Shown: piece by piece, positions 17,671-28,090 of the stretch
How the letters are laid out: every line of letters begins with the position of its first letter
Position numbering within the stretch: position 1 is the stretch's first letter
From: an uncultured Erythrobacter sp.
Lineage (GTDB): Bacteria > Pseudomonadota > Alphaproteobacteria > Sphingomonadales > Sphingomonadaceae
Reading direction: 5' to 3'
NCBI GenBank assembly: GCA_947494705.1
Contig: CANLVN010000002.1
Location: 806,001 to 870,000, forward strand
Length of the DNA stretch: 64,000 nucleotides
Position numbers and translations under genes: made by a program
Notes under the pieces: generated by a model
What the model was told of the DNA's origin: nothing
Seen by the model: the letters and a program-made list of their open reading frames with translations, nothing else
Databases searched by the model: none

Positions 17671-17702
17671 GAACGGTGTCGTTTAAATGAACGGAGCCGT
17701 TC
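17671..17702. promoter_or_regulatory. two TetR-operator-like inverted repeats in the divergent promoter region
   Basis: TGAACGG-AG-CCGTTCA (core 17689-17702) is a perfect inverted repeat. An imperfect copy, TGAACGG-TG-TCGTTTA (core 17671-17684), lies exactly 18 bases upstream. The spacing puts both on one face of the helix within about two turns. The perfect copy contains GGAG, the probable Shine-Dalgarno of the tetR gene, so the repressor would act on both directions. Assignment to this regulator is inference from position. Confidence 0.7.
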
Positions 17703-17705
17703 AGT

Positions 17706-18350
17706 TTGTCAATTGGGAATTCATCGCAGCGAAAAAAACGGCTTGGTCGGCCCACCGACGAGGCCAAGCGCGCAGCGATCATAGGGGCCGCTTCCCGGCT
17801 GTTCTTCGATGAGGGGTTCGCGGCAACCTCGATCGAGCAGGTCGCCGCCGATGCGAATGTCTCCAAGGTCACGATCTACAATCAGTTTGGCGACAAGCGG
17901 GGCCTTTTCGCAGCAGCGGTCACGCGCGAATGCGAGAAGATGCGCGGGCATTTCAGCCTCGACGAAATGCCGCCCGGGACGATCCGCGAACGGCTCACCG
18001 TGATTGCGCAGGCGATGTTCGACTTCCTGTCGCGGCCCGAAATGATACAGTTCGAACGGCGCATAGCCGCCGAAACCGAGCATGAACCTGCGATCGGCGA
18101 GGCTTTCCTCAAGGCCGGCCCGTGGCGGATGAAGAGCGCCTTCAGCGCCTATCTCGAACATGCATCGGCCCGAGGGGAACTGCGCATTGAGGACCCCGTT
18201 CTCGCCGCCGAACAATTCGTCTCCCTGTCAAAGGGAATGGGCGACCTCGAACGCAGGTTCGGGGTTACGCCCAGCGATGCGGACAACCAGCGGCGCATAG
18301 CGGGCGCGGTGGACGTCTTCCTTGCAGCCTACGGCGTGCAGGACACGTAG
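17706..18350 (+). CDS. TetR/AcrR family transcriptional regulator
   Basis: 214 residues. The N-terminal helix-turn-helix reads [42 protein letters not shown], a clear TetR_N domain. It is followed by a TetR_C_7/AefR-like ligand domain ([17 protein letters not shown]...). The start is TTG at 17706 with GGAG nine bases upstream; no ATG or GTG lies between it and the HTH. The gene is divergent from the ABC exporter operon, and two operator-like repeats fill the gap. The likely role is repression of the exporter and of itself, relieved by a small-molecule ligand. Confidence 0.9.
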   Translation: MSIGNSSQRKKRLGRPTDEAKRAAIIGAASRLFFDEGFAATSIEQVAADANVSKVTIYNQFGDKRGLFAAAVTRECEKMRGHFSLDEMPPGTIRERLTVIAQAMFDFLSRPEMIQFERRIAAETEHEPAIGEAFLKAGPWRMKSAFSAYLEHASARGELRIEDPVLAAEQFVSLSKGMGDLERRFGVTPSDADNQRRIAGAVDVFLAAYGVQDT

Positions 18351-18463
18351 TTGTCTGCAACGACCCGGTTGCGCGCGATGCGCAGCTTGTTCGCAGCGAC
18401 GCATTAGCTTGCCATTCATTCGCCCGTGCCTACATTGGCCGGTCGAGAAAGGACTCAATCCCG

Positions 18464-20464
<2,001 letters not shown>

Positions 20465-20487
20465 CCAACACGACAAGACACGTGAAA

Positions 20488-20523
20488 CGGGCGGAGAAGC
20501 GCATAATCGCGCTTCTCCGCCCG
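20488..20523 (+). terminator. hairpin terminator after ftsH
   Basis: CGGGCGGAGAAGCGC (20488-20502), loop ATAATC, and GCGCTTCTCCGCCCG (20509-20523) form a perfect 15-bp stem 24 bases after the ftsH stop. It is followed by ATTTCGTC, a weak T tract. This is the strongest hairpin in the window. Confidence 0.75.
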
Positions 20524-20594
20524 ATTTCGTCTATCTGGAACATTAGAGGAACATTGTGCGTCGGGAAGTGTTGGTGTGGTAAAGGAGACTACCC

Positions 20595-20825
20595 ATGAAC
20601 GATACCGCCAACTCCCGCCCCAAGGCTGATCCCGCCGGCAATGCCGAGAAGAAGCCCGAAAACTGGACGACCGGCGAAGAGCCGATGACCGGCGCGCAGG
20701 CCAGCTACCTCAAGACCCTGTGCGAGGAAGCCGGAACGCCTGATGAATTCGACACGGAACTCACGAAGGCGGAAGCCTCGCTGAAGATCGACGAGTTGCA
20801 GGACGCGACAGGGCGCGGCGAATAG
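20595..20825 (+). CDS. DUF3072 family small protein
   Basis: 76 residues. The C-terminal half (EPMTGAQASYLKTLCEEAGTPDEFDTELTKAEASLKIDELQ) is the conserved DUF3072 core. The N-terminus is charged and probably disordered. A textbook AAGGAG lies seven bases before the ATG. The function of DUF3072 is unknown; the helical, Lys/Glu-rich sequence suggests a small soluble protein. It stands alone between the ftsH terminator and a converging gene. Confidence 0.85.
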   Translation: MNDTANSRPKADPAGNAEKKPENWTTGEEPMTGAQASYLKTLCEEAGTPDEFDTELTKAEASLKIDELQDATGRGE

Positions 20826-20849
20826 CCAGCCGCGTTAACGGCAATCCGA

Positions 20850-21983
20850 CTAGAACGCGCCGAGCAATATAAGCGCCTGGAAGAAGAGCCCGATCACGAT
20901 CCAGATGAACGCGCTCACGGCGAAAAGCCGCCAGATCGCCGAAAAGCGGGAAAGGTCGTAGGTGTAGCGCAGCTGTTTGTAGACGTGGATCGGGGGCACG
21001 AAAACGAGCAGCAAGGCCGCGATCCAACCCCAGCTTGGTACCAGCACGAAGAGCGAGGCGGTGATGAAGAGCAGCGACATGAAGCTGAGCGAGTAGGTGA
21101 CGAAGATCGCGTGGTCATACGCCTTGAACCGGCGTTTCCATGCGAAGATCAGCCACACGAAGGGGATCGAAAGCGGGATGAGGAGCCAACTGAACTTATA
21201 CCCGTTGGCTTGCAGCTTGTAGAGCATTAACCCCGGATTATCTTTCCACTTCTTGATGATACCCTTGTCGATGGCCTCGACACCGGTGATGTTGGCGTTG
21301 AAGCCGTCATTCTCCCTGATGGCGATGGGAAAGCTGTCTTCTTCGAGCTCCTCATTCGCCGCAGCGTCAGTCTCAGGAGTTATCGTGCCGACGGCGGCTA
21401 GGCCGGTCTGCTGGTCGCGAAGCTCGGTCTGCCGTTCCTCCAGCCTCGCTCTTTCCTCCGGTGCCAGGTCCGCTCCTTCGAGTTCCCTGTCGACCTCTTC
21501 GAGCGCAGCGTCCACCCGCTCGGCCTGATCGTCGACGGCCTGCTCGAACTGCGCAGGGCTAAGGCCGCCCAGGTCGCTTGGCACGGTCAGTCCGACCATC
21601 TGGAACACGGCGAACATCGCGAAGACGGTGAACAGGAACATCGCCATCGGGCTGACGAACTTGGCGCGCTCGCCGTCGATATAGCGGCGCGTAAGCTGGC
21701 CCGGCTTGAACAACAGGAGCGGCAGGGTCGACCAGAACTTGCCGTCGAGATGCAGGACGCCGTGAAGCAGGTCATGGCCGATGGCGGCAAGAGACCGGTG
21801 GACATGCCGCTTTTGCCCGCATTCGGGGCAATAGGTGCTGGCGACGGTTGCGCCGCAATTGGCGCATTCCTGGGGCTCGAAATGACCGGCATCACCGGCA
21901 TTCTTGCCGTTGTCGCGCTCGACAGCGCGGCCCGCCAGCGCGCCCTCGATCGCTCCGCCTATTCCTTCGGCAATCTCGTTCAT
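20850..21983 (-). CDS. DUF3667-type zinc-ribbon membrane protein
   Basis: 377 residues. An N-terminal four-Cys zinc ribbon (CANCGATVASTYCPECGQ) is followed by the DUF3667 core HDLLHGVLHLDGKFWSTLPLLLFKPGQLTRRYIDGERAKFVSPMAMFLF. A long acidic/coiled insert (QAERVDAALEEVDRELEGADL) comes next. Four C-terminal membrane helices end the protein. The family has no established function. The insert of about 90 residues between helix 1 and the C-terminal helices is predicted to lie on one side of the membrane and is unlike the membrane parts in composition. GGGGAC lies seven bases before the ATG. It converges on the DUF3072 gene. Confidence 0.85.
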   Translation of the reverse strand: MNEIAEGIGGAIEGALAGRAVERDNGKNAGDAGHFEPQECANCGATVASTYCPECGQKRHVHRSLAAIGHDLLHGVLHLDGKFWSTLPLLLFKPGQLTRRYIDGERAKFVSPMAMFLFTVFAMFAVFQMVGLTVPSDLGGLSPAQFEQAVDDQAERVDAALEEVDRELEGADLAPEERARLEERQTELRDQQTGLAAVGTITPETDAAANEELEEDSFPIAIRENDGFNANITGVEAIDKGIIKKWKDNPGLMLYKLQANGYKFSWLLIPLSIPFVWLIFAWKRRFKAYDHAIFVTYSLSFMSLLFITASLFVLVPSWGWIAALLLVFVPPIHVYKQLRYTYDLSRFSAIWRLFAVSAFIWIVIGLFFQALILLGAF

Positions 21984-22042
21984 CGCGGCCGTCCCCTGTC
22001 GTGCTGCGGTGCACTATAGGGCTTGGATGCCATCGCGCAAAG

Positions 22043-22789
22043 TTACCCCTTGGCGAGTTTGCGCTCGATTGCGGTCCAGAGCTGGGCAAAAGCGCGAGCA
22101 GCCGGGGAGCGCGGAGCGAAAGCGCCGACCGGCTTGCGTTCCACCGCGCATTGCTCGATCGCGCTGGCCAAGGGCACGACGGGCCACTTCGGATTGGCTT
22201 CGCGCACTTGCTTATGCAGGTTACGGCGCATGTCGATCATCGACAGGACCGGCAGGATCGGCGGGTGGCCTTTCCCGCTCCCACGCACTTCCTCGACAAC
22301 GAGATCCAGAGCGCGAGCCGATAGCGGGGAGGGCGGCAGCGGCACGATCACCACATCGGCGGCGCGCATCACCTGCTGGCTCACCTCGTTCAACACAGGC
22401 GGGCAATCGAAGATGATCCGCTCATAATCCTTGCGCAGCGTCTGGGTCAGTTTGTCCAGCCGCTTCTTCTTGCCGATCCGGTCGAATTGCCGGTCTAGAG
22501 TACGGATGCTTTCGTCGGCGGGCAGGAGGTGAAGGTTGTCGTAATCGGTTTTCTGCACCAGCTTGGCGGGATCGCGATCGCGGTCGAAAACGCTCTGTGC
22601 CGTGCGCTTTCTCCTAGGCTCGACGCCAAGCAGGAACCCGGAACCGTTGGCCGGGTCGAGATCCCATAGCAGGGTTTCGCGCCGCGAGATGTTCGACGCG
22701 CACCAGGCAAGGTTTACCGCAAAGGTCGTCTTTCCGACCCCGCCCTTGACGCTGTAGACTGCAATCGACGCCATTGCGCTAGCGCTCAC
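22043..22789 (-). CDS. ParA-like P-loop ATPase (orphan)
   Basis: 248 residues. The deviant Walker A KGGVGKTTFAVN lies near residue 15, Walker A' is LLWDLDPANGSG and the switch-like segment is ERIIFDCPPVLNE. These are ParA/MinD-superfamily hallmarks, in which ATP-dependent dimers bind DNA or membrane to position cargo. No ParB gene or clear parS lies nearby, so it is not a simple partition pair. The track GTG at 22789 sits one base after GGGAGA. The ATG at 22774 (MASIAVYSVKGG) is about 14 bases from the same SD. Either start keeps the P-loop. Cargo is unknown; chromosome segregation is not implied. Confidence 0.85.
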   Translation of the reverse strand: MSASAMASIAVYSVKGGVGKTTFAVNLAWCASNISRRETLLWDLDPANGSGFLLGVEPRRKRTAQSVFDRDRDPAKLVQKTDYDNLHLLPADESIRTLDRQFDRIGKKKRLDKLTQTLRKDYERIIFDCPPVLNEVSQQVMRAADVVIVPLPPSPLSARALDLVVEEVRGSGKGHPPILPVLSMIDMRRNLHKQVREANPKWPVVPLASAIEQCAVERKPVGAFAPRSPAARAFAQLWTAIERKLAKG

Positions 22790-22922
22790 TCTCCCTTGTG
22801 TGACGCCTTGGTCACAGGATATTTTGTTACCTGCTCGCCGCGTAATCGCAAGGCAGCGCGCGCGAGTGTAACAATCCTGTCACGTCACCCGATTCTGTCA
22901 TAGGCATAGAGCGCAAATACGA

Positions 22923-22949
22923 AAAAGGCCGCCAATCAGGCGGCCTTTT
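22923..22949 (-). terminator. rho-independent terminator after rpoZ
   Basis: AAAAGGCCGCC-AATCA-GGCGGCCTTTT is a perfect 11-bp stem. Read on the minus strand it ends in GGCCTTTTTCG, a good T tract. It lies about 40 bases past the rpoZ stop. A smaller GGGAC-AGTTT-GTCCC hairpin sits between (22956-22970). Confidence 0.85.
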
Positions 22950-22986
22950 CATTTCGGGACAGTTTGTCCCAATCGTTGGAAGTCGA

Positions 22987-23331
22987 TCAACCGTCGTAAT
23001 CGGCGCCGATCGAGGTCGAGCGGGTCGGTGCGCTTGCGGTGATGCGCAGTGCCTCTGCCGACTGGCTCAGTGAACCGATTTCATCGGCGTCGTCTTCGTC
23101 GTCGGGCAGGATCTTCTGCAGGTTGGTGACCAGCGATTCCTGCAGTTCCTTGGGCTTGACCGTCTGTTCGGCGATCTCGCGCAGGGCGACGACAGGGTTC
23201 TTGTCACGGTCGCGGTCGACGGTCAGTTCGCTGCCACCGGAGATTTCGCGCGCACGCTGTGCGGCGAGCAATACGAGGTCGAAGCGGTTGGGAACCTTGT
23301 CGACGCAATCTTCAACGGTAACGCGTGCCAT
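22987..23331 (-). CDS. rpoZ: DNA-directed RNA polymerase omega subunit
   Basis: 114 residues. [30 protein letters not shown] followed by [16 protein letters not shown] is the omega signature. The subunit helps assemble beta' with the rest of RNA polymerase. The start is the ATG at 23331; the much longer track ORF (406 aa) is a shadow upstream. The C-terminal 40 residues ([21 protein letters not shown]) are acidic and extend beyond the E. coli core, as in other alphaproteobacteria. It is divergent from the phospholipase-D-like gene and is followed by a strong terminator. Confidence 0.95.
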   Translation of the reverse strand: MARVTVEDCVDKVPNRFDLVLLAAQRAREISGGSELTVDRDRDKNPVVALREIAEQTVKPKELQESLVTNLQKILPDDEDDADEIGSLSQSAEALRITASAPTRSTSIGADYDG

Positions 23332-23439
23332 CCTGGGCGATCCTTGCAAAACAGTTTGTCGGGAAGACACCCACCTAGGGAACCGACCCTCGCTAGTCAA
23401 GAAAATGCAACCAAACGCGCTTCCGTTGGTATCATTCCC

Positions 23440-24672
23440 GTGACTTCCAAAAACAAGCCAGAATGGTCGAAGCCCTATAGCGACCCCGAGCCCTTCGAGG
23501 TCTCGGCGCACGGGCATACATTCACATTTTACCCCAAGGGGGCGGACCGGCTCGAAGCTCTGATCGACCTGATCGGCTGGGCCAAGGAAACGCTCGACTG
23601 CTTCTGGTTCCTCTACGACGAAGACGAGACGGGAAAGCGGGTGCTCGACGCGCTCACCCAGGCGGTAAAGCGCGGTGTGAAAGTACGGCTCTATATCGAC
23701 GCCTTCGGAAGCGGCGCCGAGCCGGAATTCTTCAAGCCATTCGAGGAAGCCGGAGGAACCTTCGCGCGTTTCCAGGCCCAGAAGTCGAAGCGTTTCCTGA
23801 TCCGCAACCACCAGAAGATGGCAATCGCCGACAACGAGCGCGTGATGGCGGGCGGGTTCAACATCTCCGACCACTATTTCGCACCGCCGTCCGAGAACGG
23901 TTGGAACGATCTGGGCGTGCACATCACCGGGCCGTTGGTCCAGCGATATACCGACTGGTACAAGTGCATCCACGAATGGGTCAGTTCGGACGGGTCGGAG
24001 TTCCGCCGGATCCGCGAGATGGTGCGTGACTGGGACCCGGGCGATGGCCCGGTCCGCCTGATCATGGGTGGGCCGACTTCGGTCACCAGCGCGTGGGCGC
24101 GGGCTTTCAAGCGCGATCTCGCGGCAGCCGAACGGATCGACGTGGTGACCGCCTATTTCTCCCCACCGCGCAGCGTGCGACGGGTGCTGCGACGGGCCGC
24201 GACGCATAAGAATCTGCGGATGATCCTCGCCAGCAAGTCCGACTTCGAGATAACGGTGCTCGCCGCGCGACTACACTACAAGCGGTTGCTGCGTGCCGGC
24301 ACGAAACTGTTCGAGTATCAGCCCAGCAAGCTGCACATGAAATTGTACGTTCTCGACGATGTCTGCCATTTCGGCAGCGGCAATCTCGACATGCGTTCGG
24401 TGCGGCTAAATCTCGAAGTCATGGTCCGGGTCGAGGATGCCGAAATGGCCGAAAAGCTGCGGGGCCTGATGGATCACATGGAGGAGCGCAGCCGCCCGAT
24501 CGACAAGACGTGGTACAAGCAATATGCAGGCATCACCGACAAGGCCCGCTGGCTTGTCAGTTCCTTCATGCTCCGCTTCCTCGACTACAAGCTCAGCCGC
24601 GAGTTCAATCTCGGCCCCTCGAAGCTCAAGAATGCCAGCCTCTCCCACAAAGGCGAGAAAGCCGACAACTAG
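23440..24672 (+). CDS. phospholipase D superfamily protein, cardiolipin synthase-like
   Basis: 410 residues from the GTG at 23440. Two HKD motifs are intact: HQKMAIAD in [24 protein letters not shown] and HMKLYVLD followed by [13 protein letters not shown]. These are the paired catalytic sites of the PLD fold. The GGxNIxD and GSxNxDxRSxxLN contexts are those of cardiolipin synthases, which condense two phosphatidylglycerols. Unlike ClsA, it has no N-terminal membrane helices, so it may be peripheral, or may act on another phosphodiester. The track ATG at 23344 would add a low-complexity tail lying over the rpoZ promoter region. No strong SD is visible before either start. Confidence 0.85.
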   Translation: MTSKNKPEWSKPYSDPEPFEVSAHGHTFTFYPKGADRLEALIDLIGWAKETLDCFWFLYDEDETGKRVLDALTQAVKRGVKVRLYIDAFGSGAEPEFFKPFEEAGGTFARFQAQKSKRFLIRNHQKMAIADNERVMAGGFNISDHYFAPPSENGWNDLGVHITGPLVQRYTDWYKCIHEWVSSDGSEFRRIREMVRDWDPGDGPVRLIMGGPTSVTSAWARAFKRDLAAAERIDVVTAYFSPPRSVRRVLRRAATHKNLRMILASKSDFEITVLAARLHYKRLLRAGTKLFEYQPSKLHMKLYVLDDVCHFGSGNLDMRSVRLNLEVMVRVEDAEMAEKLRGLMDHMEERSRPIDKTWYKQYAGITDKARWLVSSFMLRFLDYKLSREFNLGPSKLKNASLSHKGEKADN

Positions 24673-24678
24673 CGCTGG

Positions 24679-26196
24679 CTACTCCTCTACGTTCCAGCTC
24701 GAGTAGTCGCGCATGTTGGGCGAGGTGAACTTGGTGATCTCGCTCTGGAAGTGGAGCGGGACATTGCCGGTCGAACCGTGGCGCTGCTTCGCAACGATCA
24801 GCGTCGCCTTGTTCTTCACCTCGAGATACTCGGCCTCCCACTGCGCATACTTTTCCTGAACATCGATGCTGCTCGACCCGTCGGGGTTGGGCATGTCGGG
24901 GCGCACGGCTTCCTTGTAATAGTCGGCGCGGTAGATGAACCAGACCATGTCGGCGTCCTGCTCGATAGAGCCGGATTCGCGCAGGTCGGAGAGCATCGGC
25001 TTCTTGTCGTCGCGCTGCTCGACCGCACGGCTTAGCTGCGAGAGTGCGATTACCGGCACGCTCAATTCCTTGGCGAGCGTTTTCAGTCCGCGGCTGATTT
25101 CCGAAATCTCGTTGACGCGGTTGTCGTTGGCGCGGCCCGATCCTTGCAGCAGCTGCAGGTAGTCGACCACGATCAGGCCGATATCGTGCCGCCGCTTCAA
25201 TCGCCGCGCGCGGGTGCGCAGCCCGCCGATGGTGAGCGCCGGCGTGTCGTCGATGTATAGGGGCAGTTCGGAAAGGCGCTGGCTGGCGAAGCTCAGCTTC
25301 TGGAAATCGTCGCGGGTGAGCGTACCCGAACGCAGCGCTTCGGAAGACACTTCGGATTGTTCGGCAAGGATACGCGTCGCGAGCTGGTCGGCGCTCATTT
25401 CGAGGCTGAAAAAGGCGGTCGGCGCGCCGTAATTGTGCTCGCCTCCGTCGCGTTGCCACCTCAGGTGTTCCTCGGCGCAGTTGAAGGCGATGTTGGTCGC
25501 AAGCGAGGTCTTGCCCATGCCGGGCCGCCCGGCGAGGATGATAAGGTCGGATTCGTGAAGACCGGCGGTCTTGCTGTCGATGGTTTCGAGGCCGGTCGTC
25601 TTGCCAGACAGTCCGCCGCCCGAATTCATCGCCGCTTCGACCATCTTGATCGCGGTCAGCGACGCTTCCCGGAAGGTCGAGGCCTCGTTGCCGCTCGCCG
25701 CGCCTTCGGCCACGCGGAACAGGTCCGCCTCGGCCTGACTGATGCGATCCATCGGGTCGGTTTCTTCCGAGGTGTCGAGCGCCCCTTCGACGAGGCCTCG
25801 CCCGACGCTCACCAATTCGCGCAACAGCGCAAGGTCGTAGATCTGCTGCGCCAGTTCGCGCGGGGCCAGAAGCCCGGCGCCGTTTGCGGTCAGCTGCGCC
25901 AGGTATTTCGGTCCGCCCAGCTCCTTGAGCGCCTCGTCCGCCTCGAAATGCGGGCGCAATGTCACCGGCGAGGCGGTGGCGTTGCGCTCAATCATCTTGA
26001 GGATCCGGTCGAAGATTCGCTCGTGCAGCGGCTCGAAGAAGTGATCGGGCCGGATCGGGGTCTGCAATTCCTCGATCACGCGGTTGTCGATCAGGACAGC
26101 ACCCAGGAACGCCGCCTCGGCTTCAAGGTTCGAGGGAAGCTTGCGCGCGGTGTCGGTCGAGTTTTCGACGAGAGAGAGTGCAGTGGGTTCGGACAT
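24679..26196 (-). CDS. dnaB: replicative DNA helicase DnaB
   Basis: 505 residues. The DnaB_N domain has KLPSNLEAEAAFLGAVLIDNRVIEEL and HFFEPLHERIFDRI. The RecA-like helicase domain has Walker A LAGRPGMGKTSLATNIA, then FFSLEMSADQLATRIL, Walker B GLIVVDYLQLL, VIALSQLSRAVEQR and LRESGSIEQDADMV. The hexamer unwinds DNA at the fork. The start is the ATG at 26196, with a leader of 13 codons dropped from the track ORF. Length is normal and no intein is present. It converges with the phospholipase-D-like gene and is divergent from UPF0262. Confidence 0.97.
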   Translation of the reverse strand: MSEPTALSLVENSTDTARKLPSNLEAEAAFLGAVLIDNRVIEELQTPIRPDHFFEPLHERIFDRILKMIERNATASPVTLRPHFEADEALKELGGPKYLAQLTANGAGLLAPRELAQQIYDLALLRELVSVGRGLVEGALDTSEETDPMDRISQAEADLFRVAEGAASGNEASTFREASLTAIKMVEAAMNSGGGLSGKTTGLETIDSKTAGLHESDLIILAGRPGMGKTSLATNIAFNCAEEHLRWQRDGGEHNYGAPTAFFSLEMSADQLATRILAEQSEVSSEALRSGTLTRDDFQKLSFASQRLSELPLYIDDTPALTIGGLRTRARRLKRRHDIGLIVVDYLQLLQGSGRANDNRVNEISEISRGLKTLAKELSVPVIALSQLSRAVEQRDDKKPMLSDLRESGSIEQDADMVWFIYRADYYKEAVRPDMPNPDGSSSIDVQEKYAQWEAEYLEVKNKATLIVAKQRHGSTGNVPLHFQSEITKFTSPNMRDYSSWNVEE

Positions 26197-26332
26197 TGGC
26201 CCTAGATGCGCCCGTCCTGCCATCCGACGCAAGCGCTAGAAGCATCTATTTTCGGTTCAGCCATTGTGGATTGCGGGGATGGAATGTCGAAATGCTTGAA
26301 ACCTGCCCCCTGCATCTGCGAAGGCAACGCCG

Positions 26333-26839
26333 ATGACAGCCCCGCCAACCGATTCCGCGAACGCGCATCGCATTGCCCACATCGAGCTCGATGAAGAGAC
26401 GATCCTGTGGCGCAATGCCGATGTCGAACAGGAACGGCGCGTCGCGATCTACGATCTGATCGAGGAAAACACCTTCAAGCCGGTTCGCAGCGCCGAGCGC
26501 GGGGCGAAGGGCCCATACCGGTTGAAGCTGGCGGTGCGAGACGGTCGGCTGGCGATGGAAATTGCCGACGACGATGGCGCGGAGCTGGAAACGCTCCTCA
26601 TCGGCCTTGCGCGCTTCCGCCGACCGATCCGCGAATATTTCGCGATCTGCGACAGCTATTACCAGGCGATCCGCAAGGCGACTCCGGCAGAGATCGAGAC
26701 GATCGACATGGCCCGGCGCGGCATTCACAACGATGCTGCAGAATTGCTGGTCGAGCGGCTTGAGGGGAAGGTTGAAACCGACTTTGCCACCGCGCGGCGG
26801 CTCTTCACGCTCATCTGCGTCCTGCATATCAAAGGCTGA
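26333..26839 (+). CDS. UPF0262 family protein
   Basis: 168 residues matching the alphaproteobacterial UPF0262 family. Visible segments are RIAHIELDEETILWRNADVEQERRVAIYDLIEEN, GPYRLKLAVRDGRLAMEI, RRPIREYFAICDSYYQAIR and MARRGIHNDAAELL. The family is soluble and of unknown function, and is common next to cell-division or nucleotide genes in alphaproteobacteria. It is the first of a three-gene run: six bases separate it from the GH25-like gene, which overlaps cdd. The start ATG at 26333 follows GAAGGCAACGCCG, a weak ribosome site. Confidence 0.85.
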   Translation: MTAPPTDSANAHRIAHIELDEETILWRNADVEQERRVAIYDLIEENTFKPVRSAERGAKGPYRLKLAVRDGRLAMEIADDDGAELETLLIGLARFRRPIREYFAICDSYYQAIRKATPAEIETIDMARRGIHNDAAELLVERLEGKVETDFATARRLFTLICVLHIKG

Positions 26840-26845
26840 TCCGTA

Positions 26846-27571
26846 ATGGCGCGCCGGGGGCGAAAGCGAAGCCGCAGCAACGGCAGGGTCGGGCGTTGGC
26901 TCGTGCGGCTGGTCGCAGTCGTGACGCTGGTCGCTATCGTCTTTGCGGTCTGGCTTTGGTGGGACATGCGCAGCTGGCGCCCCGACCCTTCGCTTTATCC
27001 CGAACAAGGGGCGGTGGTGCCAACCCAGCCGCATTACACCAACCTCGTGACGCTCAAGGCGGTTGGCGCGCAATTCGCCTATCTGCGCCTTGCGCCCGAT
27101 CCGCGTTCGCCGGACGAGGATTTCGGCGACCGATATTCGCGCGCGCTCGAAGCGGGCATCCCGGTCGGGGTGCTCCTGCCCTTCGACCCGTGCATTCCCG
27201 CCGATCCGCAAAGCGCGCTATTCGTCCAGATGGTCCCGCGCAACGATGCGCTTATGCGGCCTGCGATCGAGCTTTCGCACACTGCCGCAACCTGCGCTTC
27301 CGAGGTGAGCGATGCGGCTGTCGAGAGTGAGTTGCTTATCCTCATCAACCAGGTCGAGCGTCATGCCGGCAAACCTGTCATCCTCAAGCTATCGCGCGAA
27401 TTCGAAGACGAATATGGCACCGCGCGCACCACGGCGCGCGACCTGTGGCTGGAGCGCGACCGGGCGCGGCCCGATTACGCCGGGCGGCCCTGGCTGCTAT
27501 GGAGCGCGAACAGTCAACGTGTGACCGAAGCGAGCGAGGAGCCGCTGGAATGGGTGGTGGTGCAGAAATGA
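26846..27571 (+). CDS. GH25-like (lysozyme-fold) membrane-anchored protein, probably catalytically inactive
   Basis: 241 residues. A basic N-terminus and one membrane helix (WLVRLVAVVTLVAIVFAVWLWW) place the rest in the periplasm. The soluble part follows the GH25 muramidase layout: AQFAYLRLAPDPRSPDEDFGDRYSRALEAGIPVGVLLPF matches the FxYIKATEG...D..F..N...A..AGI.VGAYHFF stretch of the family. However, the N-terminal GVDVSxxQG Asp is missing. The catalytic DxE region reads PAIELSH without Asp-x-Glu. It may bind peptidoglycan without cleaving it. The family assignment is by pattern and is moderate. It is translationally coupled to cdd (ATGA). Confidence 0.65.
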   Translation: MARRGRKRSRSNGRVGRWLVRLVAVVTLVAIVFAVWLWWDMRSWRPDPSLYPEQGAVVPTQPHYTNLVTLKAVGAQFAYLRLAPDPRSPDEDFGDRYSRALEAGIPVGVLLPFDPCIPADPQSALFVQMVPRNDALMRPAIELSHTAATCASEVSDAAVESELLILINQVERHAGKPVILKLSREFEDEYGTARTTARDLWLERDRARPDYAGRPWLLWSANSQRVTEASEEPLEWVVVQK

Positions 27572-27990
27572 GCGTAAGCGAGAAGCAATTGATCGAAGCC
27601 GCGCGTGTGGCGCAAGGCAATGCCTATGCCCCCTATTCGGATTACCGTGTCGGCGCGGCGCTGTTGTTCGAAGACGGTGTCATCGTCACTGGCGCCAATG
27701 TCGAGAATGCAAGCTACGGCCTGTCTCTGTGTGCGGAAACCAACGCAGTTTCGAACGCGATGAATGCGGGGCGGCGCGGCGGTCTGGTCGGCGTTGCGGT
27801 AGTAGGGCCTCAGGACAAGGGCGACGGCGCACCGATCACTCCGTGCGGACGATGCCGACAGGTCCTCAACGAACTGGCTGCGCTGGGCGGAACCGACCCG
27901 GAGATTGCGTGCGTCGGTCAGGACGAAGTGCGCCGGGTCAAGCTGTCGGCGCTGCTCCCGCATGCTTTCGGGCCGGATCACCTGGACTAG
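27568..27990 (+). CDS. cdd: cytidine deaminase
   Basis: 140 residues, the short tetrameric type. It has AYAPYSDYRVGAALLFEDG, GANVENASYGLSLCAETNAVSNAM with the zinc Cys and proton-shuttle Glu, and TPCGRCRQVLNEL with the other two zinc Cys. It deaminates cytidine and deoxycytidine to uridines for pyrimidine salvage. The ATG at 27568 overlaps the stop of the GH25-like gene; the track start at 27445 is inside that gene. The residue after the catalytic Glu is Thr, where many enzymes of this type have Arg or Gln. Confidence 0.93.
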   Translation: MSVSEKQLIEAARVAQGNAYAPYSDYRVGAALLFEDGVIVTGANVENASYGLSLCAETNAVSNAMNAGRRGGLVGVAVVGPQDKGDGAPITPCGRCRQVLNELAALGGTDPEIACVGQDEVRRVKLSALLPHAFGPDHLD

Positions 27991-28090
27991 TCACGCCAAT
28001 GGCATCGCGCTGCGGTATTCGGCGTGGTGGCTTGCCAAGGCACAAAACAACGCCCTGTCCGTTGCAGATGTAACAACAAGGAGACGGGCC

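Noticed and set aside
16365-17672. 435-residue plus-strand ORF opposite the ABC permease
   Set aside because: Antisense shadow; no domain, and the permease has normal helices and start.
22956-22970. GGGACAGTTTGTCCC as a repeated regulatory element (ACAGTTTGTC also near 23348 and 39386)
   Set aside because: Copies are short, differently placed and only the first is symmetrical; chance is likely.
22987-24207. 406-residue version of the rpoZ ORF
   Set aside because: Only the last 114 codons are omega; the rest is antisense to the phospholipase-D-like gene.
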